64,000 nt of DNA from Streptomyces kaniharaensis (lineage in GTDB: Bacteria; Actinomycetota; Actinomycetes; Streptomycetales; Streptomycetaceae), in the NCBI RefSeq assembly GCF_009569385.1, contig NZ_WBOF01000001.1:3172001-3236000 (forward strand). The letters are read 5' to 3'. The notes beneath the pieces were generated by a model. It saw only the letters and a program-made list of their open reading frames with translations. It ran no database searches and was not told where the DNA came from. Below, in pieces: positions 33,153 to 41,043 of the stretch. The position numbers and the translations under genes are program-made. The stretch's first letter is position 1; the number at the start of each line of letters is the position of its first letter.

Positions 33153-33779
33153 TCAGGCCGCCTTGACGGCGGAGATGTCGAAGCTGAGCTTGACCTTCTC
33201 GCCGATCAGCACGCCGCCGGTCTCCAGCGCCGCGTTGTAGGTCAGGCCGAAGTCGGTGCGGTCGACGACGGCCGAGCCCTCGAAGCCGACCCGCTCGGCG
33301 CCGTAGGCGTCGGTGGCGCTGCCGGTGTAGTCGAGGTCCAGGACGACCGGGCGGGTGGTGTCCTTGATGGTCAGCTCGCCGGTCATCCGGAAGGAGTCGC
33401 CGCGCAGCCGCTCGGTCGAGATGCTGCGGAAGCGGATCTCCGGGTAGGCCTCGGCGGCGAAGAAGTCGCCGGTGCGCAGGTGCTCGTCGCGCTGGGCCTG
33501 GTTGGTGTCGATGCTGGCGACCTTGATCACCAGCTCGGCGGAGGAGTTGCCGGGCGCGCTGCCGTCCAGGTGCAGCTTGCCGTCGTAGTCGGTGAAGCGG
33601 CCCTTGACGTTGGTGACCATCGCGTGGCGGACCGAGAAGCCGATCTCGCTGTGCGTGGTGTCGATCGCCCAGTCGCCGGTCAGGTGGGCGAGGTCCGGGC
33701 CGGCCGGGGTCCCGACGACGGTGGCGACGGCCGTGGTGGCGGGGGCGGCGGCGGTCTTGGTGCGGTTGAACAGGCCCAT
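33153..33779 (-). CDS. YceI-family protein
   Basis: The 208-residue protein has the YceI lipocalin-like barrel: LTGDWAIDTTHSEIGFSVRHAMVTNVKGRFTDY at residues about 30-62 and SAELVIKVASIDTNQAQRDEHLRTGDFFAAEAYPEIRF. Members bind long isoprenoid or fatty molecules. There is no signal peptide here, so a cytoplasmic location is likely, as in many actinobacterial members. AGGAG is five bases upstream of the ATG. It is divergent from the SNF2 helicase gene with 158 bases between starts. Confidence 0.9.
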   Translation of the reverse strand: MGLFNRTKTAAAPATTAVATVVGTPAGPDLAHLTGDWAIDTTHSEIGFSVRHAMVTNVKGRFTDYDGKLHLDGSAPGNSSAELVIKVASIDTNQAQRDEHLRTGDFFAAEAYPEIRFRSISTERLRGDSFRMTGELTIKDTTRPVVLDLDYTGSATDAYGAERVGFEGSAVVDRTDFGLTYNAALETGGVLIGEKVKLSFDISAVKAA

Positions 33780-33937
33780 GGCTCCTCCTCGGGTTCGAAG
33801 CCAGTTGTTTAGGCTTCAACTTCTTGGTCTCCACCATAGACCCGCATCGTTCAACTTTCAACCATGCGTCCGACTGATTTGTCCGAGGCCGCCGTTAGTC
33901 TTCGAAGACGGTTCCGCCGACCCCGAGAGGCCCGCCC

Positions 33938-36900
33938 ATGTTCGTCCTGCAGGCGCTCTGGCGCGCGGACGGCCGGCTGGCGCTCTGGGCCGAGGACGCC
34001 CGCCGCTATCCCGCCGCGACGGCCGAGGCGCCGCCCGTCCGGCCGTCCCCGCGCGCCCACCCCTACGCCTGCACGGCCGCCGACGTGGCCGCCGTGCTCG
34101 GCGGGATCGGCCCGGGCCTCGGTTGGCTGGCCGGGCAGGCGCCCGAGCGCTGGGCCACCCTGCTGCTGCCCACCGTCGGCGGCCTGCCCGCGCCCTCGCC
34201 CGACCTCCCGGTCACCCCCGTGCGCGGCGGGGCGGCGCTCGCGCCCTGGCGGGTACCCGCGCTGCTCTTCGACGAGGGGGCGGCGGCCCAGCTGCTGGGC
34301 GAGGTCTTCGACCCGCACTGGGCCGTGACCGGCACGGATCTGCCCGGCACCGGGCGCGTCGACGTCGTCCACGGGCCCTCGCTGCGCTGGCTCACCGGGG
34401 TGCACGACCTCGCCTGGCGGACGGTCGGCGGCGGCCGGGTGCTGCCGGCTCCCGTCCTGACGGACGGCGCCCCGCAGGCCCGCTGGCGCCCGGACCTCAC
34501 GCCCGCCGGCCGCCGGGAGGCCGCCGCCCTTGCGGCCGGCTGCCCGCCGGTCGCGCTGGGGGAGTGGCCCGCCACCGGCGTCACCGGCGAGGCGCTGGTG
34601 GACGCCGTGCTGACCGCCCTGGTGGACGTCGAAGCCCGGGCCGCCCTCGCCACGGCGCCCCCGCTCCTGCGCGGCGCCGGCGCACCGACGGGCGCCGCCG
34701 AGCACTGGCTGGCGGCACTGTCCGCTCCGGACGGCCGTTTCGCCGCGGATCCGGCCGACCTCGCCGACCTGCACGGCCGGCTCTCCGCCTGGTACGCCGC
34801 CGCCGAGCCCACCGACCCCGCGCTGCGGCTCTGCTTCCGCCTGCTGGAGCCGCTCGGGCCGGACCCGGACGACCCCGAGGGCCGCCCGTCCGACGACGCC
34901 TGGCAGGTGGAGTTCCTGCTCCAGGCCGCCGACGAGCCCTCCCTGCTGGTCCGCGCCGCCGACCTGCACGAGGGCGGCGCCGCGCTCGCCGTCCTCGCCC
35001 GCAAGGCCGACGACCCGGCCGGCGTGCTGACGGCCGAACTCGCCCGCGCCGCCCACCGCTGGCCCGAGCTGGACGGGCTGCGCCACCGCTCCCGCCCGTC
35101 CGTCCTCCCGCTCGACCGGGCCGGGGCGCTGGACTTCCTGCGCACCGGCGCGCCCGCCCTCGCCGAGAGCGGCTTCGGCGTGCTGCTGCCCGCCTGGTGG
35201 CGCCGCAAGCCCCGGCTGGGGCTCGCCCTGCACGTCGCCGGCCCGCCCGCGCCCGGCTCGCTCGCGGTCACCAGCCAGGTGGACCGGGACGCCGTGGTCG
35301 CCTTCCGCTGGCAGGCCGCGCTCGGCCCGGACGGCGACCCGCTCGACGAGCAGGAACTCGCCGAACTGGCCGCCGCCAAACAGGGGCTGGTCCGGATGCG
35401 CGGCACCTGGCTGGAGGCCGACCCGGCGCAGATCGCCGCCGCGCTCTCCTTCCTGAACCACCGGCGCGACGGCGCCCTCACCGCGGCCCAGCTCCTGCGC
35501 ATGGCACTCGATCCGGAGGCCACGGTCGCCGGGCTGCCCGTCACCGGCGTCCGGGTCGACGGACCGCTCGGTGACCTGCTCGCCGGGCGAACGGCCCCCG
35601 CCCCGGTGCCCGACCTCCCGCCGGACTTCCGTGCGACCCTCCGCCCGTACCAGGAACGGGGGTTGGCCTGGCTGCGGACCATGGCCAGGCTCGGCCTGGG
35701 TGCCGTCCTGGCCGACGACATGGGCCTCGGCAAGACCGTCCAGACCCTCGCGCTGCTGGCCGCCGAGCAGGGGGAAAGGACCGGCCCGACCCTCGTCGTC
35801 TGTCCGATGTCCGTGGTCGGCAACTGGCAGCGCGAGGCCGAGCGCTTCGCCCCGGGCCTGCGCCGCCACGTCCACCACGGCGCCGGCCGCCTCGGACCGG
35901 ACGAACTCGCCGCCGCCGTCCGCGACGCCGACCTCGTCATCACCACCTACGGCGTGGTCCAGCGCGACCTCGCCGCCCTGCGCGAGGTCCGCTGGCGCCG
36001 GGTCGTCGCCGACGAGGCGCAGCACATCAAGAACGCCGGCACCGCGCAGGCCCGGGCGATCCGCGCCCTGCCCGTGGCCGTCCACCGGATCGCCCTGACC
36101 GGCACCCCGGTGGAGAACCGGCTGTCCGAGCTGCACGCCGTGCTGGACTTCGCCAACCCCGGGCTGCTCGGCCCGGCCGAGCGCTTCAAGGAGCGCTACG
36201 CGATCCCGGTCGAGCTGCACCGCAGCCCGGACCGCACCGCCGAACTCCGGCGCCGCACCGCCCCGTTCGTGCTGCGCCGGCTCAAGACCGACCCGGCGGT
36301 GGCGGCCGAGCTGCCGGCGAAGCAGGAGATGACCGTCTGGTGCAACCTCACCGCCGAGCAGGCCGGCCTCTACCAGGCGGTGGTGGCCGACCTGTTGCGG
36401 CGGGTCGAGGGCATCAAGGGCGTGGAGCGGCGCGGCACCGTGCTGGCCGCGATCGGCAAGCTCAAGCAGGTGTGCAACCATCCGGCCCAACTGCTGCACG
36501 ACGGTTCGGCGTTGGGGGAGCGCTCGGGCAAGGTCGCCCGGCTGGCCGAACTCCTCGAGGAGGCGATCGCCGAGGGCGACCGCACGCTGGTCTTCACCCA
36601 GTACGCCGAGTTCGGCGCGATGCTCCGCCCGTACCTGGCCCGGCGGCTCGGCGAGGAGGTGCTGTATCTGCACGGCGGACTCTCCCGGGCCCGCCGCGAG
36701 GAGCTCGTCCAGCGCTTCCAGTCCCCCGACGGGCCACGGGTGTTCATCCTCTCGCTGCGGGCCGGCGGCACCGGACTCAACCTGACCGCCGCCAACCAGG
36801 TGATCCACCTCGACCGCTGGTGGAACCCGGCGGTCGAGGAGCAGGCCAGCGACCGTGCGTTCCGGATCGGCCAGCGCCGGGACGTCCAGGTCCGCCGGCT

Positions 36901-37078
36901 GGTCTGCGTCGGTACGGTCGAGGAGCGGATCGACGAACTCCTCGCCGCCAAGCGTTCGTTGGCCGACACGGTGGTGGGGGAGGGCGAGCGCTGGCTCACC
37001 GACCTGCCCGCCGACGCGCTGCGCGAACTGGTCGAGCTCACCCGCGACGACGCGGTGGCCGAGGAGGAGGACGGATGA
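33938..37078 (+). CDS. SNF2-family DEAD/DEAH-box ATPase/helicase
   Basis: The 1046-residue protein has a large N-terminal region (about 1-540) containing the SNF2-associated DUF3670-type domain, then the SNF2 ATPase: motif I DDMGLGKT (593-600), motif II DEAQ (692-695), TGTPVENR, and the helicase C domain (LVFTQYAEFG, SLRAGGTGLNLTAANQVIHLD, DRAFRIGQRRDVQV). Bacterial SNF2 proteins of this HepA/RapA-like group translocate on DNA and remodel protein-DNA complexes. A GAGG site precedes the ATG. The stop overlaps an ATGA start; in other actinomycetes that position is usually held by a SWIM zinc-finger gene (from memory), but here only a short ORF follows. Confidence 0.93.
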   Translation: MFVLQALWRADGRLALWAEDARRYPAATAEAPPVRPSPRAHPYACTAADVAAVLGGIGPGLGWLAGQAPERWATLLLPTVGGLPAPSPDLPVTPVRGGAALAPWRVPALLFDEGAAAQLLGEVFDPHWAVTGTDLPGTGRVDVVHGPSLRWLTGVHDLAWRTVGGGRVLPAPVLTDGAPQARWRPDLTPAGRREAAALAAGCPPVALGEWPATGVTGEALVDAVLTALVDVEARAALATAPPLLRGAGAPTGAAEHWLAALSAPDGRFAADPADLADLHGRLSAWYAAAEPTDPALRLCFRLLEPLGPDPDDPEGRPSDDAWQVEFLLQAADEPSLLVRAADLHEGGAALAVLARKADDPAGVLTAELARAAHRWPELDGLRHRSRPSVLPLDRAGALDFLRTGAPALAESGFGVLLPAWWRRKPRLGLALHVAGPPAPGSLAVTSQVDRDAVVAFRWQAALGPDGDPLDEQELAELAAAKQGLVRMRGTWLEADPAQIAAALSFLNHRRDGALTAAQLLRMALDPEATVAGLPVTGVRVDGPLGDLLAGRTAPAPVPDLPPDFRATLRPYQERGLAWLRTMARLGLGAVLADDMGLGKTVQTLALLAAEQGERTGPTLVVCPMSVVGNWQREAERFAPGLRRHVHHGAGRLGPDELAAAVRDADLVITTYGVVQRDLAALREVRWRRVVADEAQHIKNAGTAQARAIRALPVAVHRIALTGTPVENRLSELHAVLDFANPGLLGPAERFKERYAIPVELHRSPDRTAELRRRTAPFVLRRLKTDPAVAAELPAKQEMTVWCNLTAEQAGLYQAVVADLLRRVEGIKGVERRGTVLAAIGKLKQVCNHPAQLLHDGSALGERSGKVARLAELLEEAIAEGDRTLVFTQYAEFGAMLRPYLARRLGEEVLYLHGGLSRARREELVQRFQSPDGPRVFILSLRAGGTGLNLTAANQVIHLDRWWNPAVEEQASDRAFRIGQRRDVQVRRLVCVGTVEERIDELLAAKRSLADTVVGEGERWLTDLPADALRELVELTRDDAVAEEEDG

Positions 37079-37302
37079 CCGAGCCCGACACCACCCCTGC
37101 GATGGACGCCCCTGCGGTGGACGCACCTGCCGTGAACGTCGCCTCGTACTGGCGCGGCGACTTCACTCTGCGCGCGGAGGCACAGCAGGACGGCGAGCCC
37201 GACGAGCCCTCGCTGCGCCGCCTGGGCCCGTCCGGCATCACCGTGCGCGGCCGCGACCTCGCCACCCTGCTCGCCCCCGCGTACGACGCCTTCCTCGGCT
37301 GA
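37075..37302 (+). CDS. 75-residue ORF coupled to the helicase, possible remnant of a SWIM-finger gene
   Basis: The ATG overlaps the helicase stop (ATGA), so it is translationally coupled. The product has an acidic Ala/Pro N-terminus, then VASYWRGDFTL and LRRLGPSGITVRGRDLATLLAPAYDAF. From memory, the C-terminal end of SWIM zinc-finger proteins encoded after this helicase in Streptomyces looks similar (an FW... segment, then LRRLGP and a final A/PAYDAL helix). If so, the zinc-finger and central part have been lost in frame and only the first codons and the tail remain. No C-x-C-x-H motif is present. The protein could still bind the helicase. This identification is an inference. Confidence 0.5.
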   Translation: MTEPDTTPAMDAPAVDAPAVNVASYWRGDFTLRAEAQQDGEPDEPSLRRLGPSGITVRGRDLATLLAPAYDAFLG

Positions 37303-37344
37303 CACCCCGGTGCCCGGCGGCCGCGCTGAGGTAGCGTCGGCCGG

Positions 37345-38247
37345 GTGACCGACACCATCGACTCCCCCGGCCTCGCCGAGTTCGAGCAGCACCGGCGCAT
37401 GATCTTCGGCATCGCCTACCGCATGCTCGGCAGCGTCGCCGACGCCGAGGACCTGGTCCAGGACACCTGGCTGCGCTGGAGCCGGGTCACCGGCCCGGTC
37501 GCCCACCCGGGCGCCTACCTGGCCCGGACGGTCACCAACCTCGCCCTCAACCGGCTCGACTCGGCCGCCGTCCGTCGCGAGTCCTACGTCGGCCCGTGGC
37601 TGCCCGAGCCGCTGGTCACCGAGCCGGACGCGACCGAGGACGTCGAGCGCGCCGAGACCGTCTCGCTCGCCGTGATGGTGCTGCTGGAGAGCCTCTCCCC
37701 GCTGGAGCGGGCGGTCTTCGTCCTCAAGGAGGCCTTCGGCTTCTCCTACAAGGAGATCGCCGAGGCCCTGGACCGCACCGAGGCCGCGTGCCGCCAGGTC
37801 GGCAGCCGGGCCAAGGCGCACGTCCAGGCCGGCCGGCCGCGCTACGACGCCCCGCCGGAGCTGCGCCGCCGGGCCACCGACGAGTTCCTCGCGGCCTGCG
37901 CCGGCGGCGACCTCAACCGGATGCTGGAACTGCTCGCCCCCGATGTCACCTCGTGGACCGACGGCGGCGGCGTGGTCCGCGCCGCGCTGCGCCCGATCAC
38001 CGGCGCCGACAAGGTGGCCCGCTTCATCCTCGGCGTGCTCAGCCAGCTCGGCGAGGGCGCCGACGCCCGACCCGCCCTGGTCAACGGCCAGCCCGGCCTG
38101 CTCGTCACCGTGGACGGCGCGGTCGACTCCGTGATGGCGTTCGATTTTGTCGAGGGCTCCGACGGCGGGCCCCGGATCGCCGCGATGCGCTCCATCCGCA
38201 ACCCGCACAAGCTCAGCCACGTCGCCGCCGGCACGAAGGGGGCTTGA
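37345..38247 (+). CDS. ECF41-type RNA polymerase sigma factor with SnoaL-like C-terminal domain
   Basis: The 300-residue protein has sigma region 2 (EFEQHRRMIFGIAYRMLGSVADAEDLVQDTWLRW), region 4 (LSPLERAVFVLKEAFGFSYKEIAEAL) and a C-terminal SnoaL/NTF2-like domain of about 110 residues that serves as a built-in regulator in ECF41 factors. The family motifs are visible: WLPEPL (85-90), DGGG (about 210) and NPHKL (about 288). TAGCGT lies seven bases before the GTG, indicating a leaderless start. The carboxymuconolactone decarboxylase/oxidoreductase/epimerase partner gene usual for ECF41 is absent next to it. Confidence 0.9.
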   Translation: MTDTIDSPGLAEFEQHRRMIFGIAYRMLGSVADAEDLVQDTWLRWSRVTGPVAHPGAYLARTVTNLALNRLDSAAVRRESYVGPWLPEPLVTEPDATEDVERAETVSLAVMVLLESLSPLERAVFVLKEAFGFSYKEIAEALDRTEAACRQVGSRAKAHVQAGRPRYDAPPELRRRATDEFLAACAGGDLNRMLELLAPDVTSWTDGGGVVRAALRPITGADKVARFILGVLSQLGEGADARPALVNGQPGLLVTVDGAVDSVMAFDFVEGSDGGPRIAAMRSIRNPHKLSHVAAGTKGA

Positions 38248-38281
38248 CCCTCGACCTGGTCGAGCCACCACAGTCACCGGC

Positions 38282-39388
38282 ATGGAGAGCGACCTGCACA
38301 GCATCGGCGAACTGGCTCGCGCGAGCGGCCTCGGCATCGGCACCCTGCGCTACTACGACGGCGCCGACGTGCTCACCCCCGCCCGGGTCGACCCGCAGTC
38401 CGGCTACCGCTGGTACGGGCCCCGGCAGGTAGCCGACGCCCGGCTGCTCGCCCGGCTGCGCCGGGTCGGCCTCCCGCTGGCCGGCATCCGCGCCGTCCTC
38501 GGCGCGGCCCCCGGCTCCGGCGAGGCCCACCGGGTGGTCGACGCGCACCTGCGCCGGCTGGAGGACGGCCTCGCCGACGCCCGCCGCGAGCTCTCCCTGA
38601 TCCGCACGCTGATCGACCAGAGGGAGAACCCGATGACCACCGCCCCCGCCGAACTCCGGCTCACCGTCCCGGCCCACGAACTGGCCGCCGCCCTCGACGC
38701 GGTCCGCTTCGCGGTCGGCGCCGACCCCGAACTCCCGGTCCTCGCCGGGGTGCTGTTCGACCTGGACGGCACGGTGCTGCGCCTGGTCGCCACCGACCGG
38801 TACCGGATGGCGCTCGCCGAGGTGGCCCTCCCGGCGGCCCCCGAGACTGCGCCGCCCACCGGCACGATCGTCCCCACCGCCCTGGTGGACGCCCTGCGCG
38901 CACTGCTCGGCGCGGGCGCCGCCGAGGCCGAACTGACCCTCGGCGGCGGCCTGGTCCGCGCCGAGACCGGCGGCCACCGGATCGAGGGCGCCACCGTCGA
39001 CCTCGACTACCCCGACTACCGCGCGCTCACCCGGCTCGACCCGCAGCACCGGATCGGCCTGCCCGCCGCAGACCTGCGCGGCGCCGTCGAGTCCGGCGCC
39101 ACCCGCACCCTGCCGTCCGGCCCGCACGGCGAGGACTGCACGGTCACCGTCCTCGCCCTCACCCCGGACGGCCGCCTCGCGGTCGCCCCGGCCGACGCCG
39201 ACCCCGCGCCGGGCGAGCTGCGGGTGGCCGTCAACCGGGACTTCCTGCTGGACGCCCTGCGGGTCGGCCGTCCCGAGCAGCTGGTCCTCGAACTCGGCGG
39301 CCCGATCGCCCCCCTGGCGATCCGCACGCCCGGCCGGGACGGCACCTTCTCCATCCTGATGCCGGTCCGGGTGCCCGAACTCGGGTGA
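38282..39388 (+). CDS. MerR-type regulator fused to a DNA polymerase III beta-clamp-like domain
   Basis: The 368-residue protein starts with a MerR HTH (HSIGELARASGLGIGTLRYYDGADVLTPARV, about residues 6-75) and a helical linker (85-115), then about 245 residues resembling the second and third domains of the sliding clamp DnaN: PVLAGVLFDLDGTVLRLVATDRYRMALAE (152-180), VDLDYPDYRAL, VNRDFLLDALRVG and a C-terminal ILMPVR. In normal MerR proteins the C-terminal part binds a ligand. Here a clamp-like fold may mediate dimerisation, DNA encircling or replisome contact. A CACAGT box seven bases before the ATG may serve as -10; the ECF41 gene ends 34 bases upstream. It is intact and without frameshift. 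Confidence 0.85.
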   Translation: MESDLHSIGELARASGLGIGTLRYYDGADVLTPARVDPQSGYRWYGPRQVADARLLARLRRVGLPLAGIRAVLGAAPGSGEAHRVVDAHLRRLEDGLADARRELSLIRTLIDQRENPMTTAPAELRLTVPAHELAAALDAVRFAVGADPELPVLAGVLFDLDGTVLRLVATDRYRMALAEVALPAAPETAPPTGTIVPTALVDALRALLGAGAAEAELTLGGGLVRAETGGHRIEGATVDLDYPDYRALTRLDPQHRIGLPAADLRGAVESGATRTLPSGPHGEDCTVTVLALTPDGRLAVAPADADPAPGELRVAVNRDFLLDALRVGRPEQLVLELGGPIAPLAIRTPGRDGTFSILMPVRVPELG

Positions 39389-39395
39389 CCCGCCG

Positions 39396-39422
39396 AGCGG
39401 CCGCCCCCGCGGCGCGGCCGCT
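39396..39422 (+). terminator. hairpin after the MerR-DnaN gene
   Basis: Nine-base arms 39396-39404 and 39414-39422 begin seven bases after the stop codon. Confidence 0.45.
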
Positions 39423-39481
39423 GCCTCGGCTCGTCCGTGCTGCCCGACTCCGCCGTCACCCGTTTGCTACTGCTAGCGCCC

Positions 39482-39513
39482 CGCTTGCATTTGCAAGCGC
39501 GGTGTTGCAGGCT
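39482..39513 (+). promoter_or_regulatory. leaderless promoter and autoregulatory operator of the XRE gene
   Basis: CGCTTGCA-TT-TGCAAGCG (39482-39499) is a perfect inverted repeat. TTGCAT inside it (39485-39490) is spaced 17 bases from CAGGCT (39508-39513), and the start codon follows six bases later. The repeat therefore covers the -35 box of a leaderless promoter, as expected for autorepression. Confidence 0.6.
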
Positions 39514-39519
39514 GTGGGT

Positions 39520-39945
39520 ATGGCCTCACTGAACGTCGGCTCGCTGGGCGAGTACATCCGCGAACAGCGCCGGAACGCCCAGTACTCGCTGCGGCAGCTG
39601 GCGGAGGCCGCGGGCGTGTCCAATCCGTACCTCAGCCAGATCGAGCGCGGGTTGCGCAAGCCCAGTGCGGAGATCCTCCAGCAGATCGCGAAGGCGCTGC
39701 GGATCTCGGCGGAGACGCTCTACGTCCAGGCCGGGATCCTGGAGGAACGGCGGGGTGAGGGCCTGGAACTGCGGGCCGCGATCCTGGCCGATCCGCTGAT
39801 CAACGAGCAGCAGAAGCAGGCGCTGCTCGCGGTCTACGACGCCTTCCTCAAGGAGAACGCCGCCCTGCGGGGCACGGTGTCCGACGGCTCGGCCCCGGCC
39901 GGCACCGGCACCGGCGCTCCGACGACCGACGGCCCAGCCACCTAG
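39520..39945 (+). CDS. XRE-family helix-turn-helix regulator
   Basis: The 141-residue protein has a Cro/CI HTH (YIREQRRNAQYSLRQLAEAAGVSNPYLSQIERGLRKPSAEILQQIAKAL, residues 11-59) and a helical C-terminus (about 70-115) that may dimerise, ending in a Gly/Thr/Ala tail. No ribosome site is found; the promoter described just upstream makes it leaderless. The next gene, a coiled-coil protein 22 bases on, is probably in its operon. Confidence 0.9.
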   Translation: MASLNVGSLGEYIREQRRNAQYSLRQLAEAAGVSNPYLSQIERGLRKPSAEILQQIAKALRISAETLYVQAGILEERRGEGLELRAAILADPLINEQQKQALLAVYDAFLKENAALRGTVSDGSAPAGTGTGAPTTDGPAT

Positions 39946-39967
39946 ACATCCACCGGGAGGACCGGTC

Positions 39968-40483
39968 ATGCCGATCACCGACGAGCTCAAGAAGACCCTC
40001 ACCGACCCGACGCCGCTGTACGCCCTCGCCGGCGCCAGCGACCTCGCCTACGAGAAGCTGCGTGAAGTTCCGGGCAAGGTCGAGGCGCTGGCCGCGGACC
40101 GCAAGGGCGCGCAGGAGCGGGCCGGCGCCCGCCTCCACGAGGCGCAGGCCAGGCTGGCCGAGGCGCAGGCCAAGGTCGCCGAGACCGTCACGACGCTCCC
40201 CACCGACCTCAAGACCCTGCAGGAGCGGGCCCAGGACTTCGCGATCCAGCAGGTGGGCCGCGCGGTCGAGCTGGCGGTTAAGGCGAAGGAGACGTACGAC
40301 GAGCTGGCCGAGCGCGGCAAGGTCGTGGTCGAGCGCACCCGCCCGGGCAGCCCGAGCGCGCCGGTCGAGGCCGCGGAGCCCGCCGCCGACGAGCCGGTCG
40401 AGGCCGAGCTGGTCGAGGGCGACGCCGAGTCCGCGCCGAAGAAGAACGCCCGGGCCCGGAAGGGTGTCGACCGAGGCGAGTGA
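39968..40483 (+). CDS. coiled-coil protein resembling heparin-binding hemagglutinin
   Basis: The 171-residue protein has an N-terminal PLYALAGASDLAYEKLREVPGKVEAL segment, a long Ala/Glu/Lys coiled coil (about residues 35-115) and an acidic Ala/Pro region followed by a short basic end (KKNARARKG). The pattern is that of HBHA-like proteins of actinobacteria, which bind glycans or DNA. There is no signal peptide. GGAGG lies before the ATG. The function in non-pathogenic actinomycetes is unknown. Confidence 0.75.
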   Translation: MPITDELKKTLTDPTPLYALAGASDLAYEKLREVPGKVEALAADRKGAQERAGARLHEAQARLAEAQAKVAETVTTLPTDLKTLQERAQDFAIQQVGRAVELAVKAKETYDELAERGKVVVERTRPGSPSAPVEAAEPAADEPVEAELVEGDAESAPKKNARARKGVDRGE

Positions 40484-40602
40484 ACCGCCCCCGAACGGGG
40501 CACATCCGGTGACCGCGGGACGTTGACACCAGGGCGGACGGACCACCGTGCCAGGACGGGCGGCGGACCGCACGCCGGATCCGAGAGACAGAGGAGACCG
40601 CG

Positions 40603-40956
40603 ATGGGCGGAGTGGCCCAGATCCTGGACCTGGCCTATCTGAACCCGATCTGGTGGCTGTCCGTCGCCATCCTGGGTTTCAAGCTGTTCGCCCTGCTCGA
40701 CGGCGCCTCCCGCCGTGAGGACGCCTACCGGGCGGCGGACAAGAAGACCAAGCCGTTCTGGCTGACGATCCTGGGTGTCGCGTTCGGCTGGGACCTGCTG
40801 TTCGGGGTGAACTTCTTCACCGGCATCGGGACGCTCGCCGGACTGGTCGCCGCGATCGTCTACATGGTGGACGTGCGCCCGGCGATCCGTGAGCTGACCA
40901 ACCGCGGTGGCCGGGGCGGCGGCCGGAGCAACACGGGGCCGTACGGGCCCTGGTAG
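40603..40956 (+). CDS. DUF2516-family membrane protein
   Basis: The 117-residue protein has three or four hydrophobic segments (about residues 10-30, 50-68 and 72-92) with the conserved core LLDGASRREDAYRAADKKTKPFWLTILGVAFGWDLLFG and a Gly/Arg-rich end. This matches the DUF2516 family found across actinobacteria, of unknown function. GAGGAG lies seven to ten bases from the ATG. Confidence 0.85.
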   Translation: MGGVAQILDLAYLNPIWWLSVAILGFKLFALLDGASRREDAYRAADKKTKPFWLTILGVAFGWDLLFGVNFFTGIGTLAGLVAAIVYMVDVRPAIRELTNRGGRGGGRSNTGPYGPW

Positions 40957-40982
40957 GCCGCGCGAGCCGGCCGAGCCGAGAA

Positions 40983-41025
40983 CGGCGGCGCCCGGGCAGG
41001 TGGACCACCTGCCCGGGCGCCGCCG
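40983..41025. terminator. strong bidirectional terminator
   Basis: Twenty-one-base perfect arms (40983-41003 and 41005-41025) followed by TTT lie between the convergent DUF2516 and SpoIIE-phosphatase genes. Confidence 0.88.
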
Positions 41026-41043
41026 TTTCCGTGTGCCCGTGCC

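Noticed and set aside
33851-37126. A 1091-codon open frame opposite the helicase
   Set aside because: The plus-strand SNF2 motifs and the ATGA coupling decide for the helicase; the antisense product has no recognisable domain.
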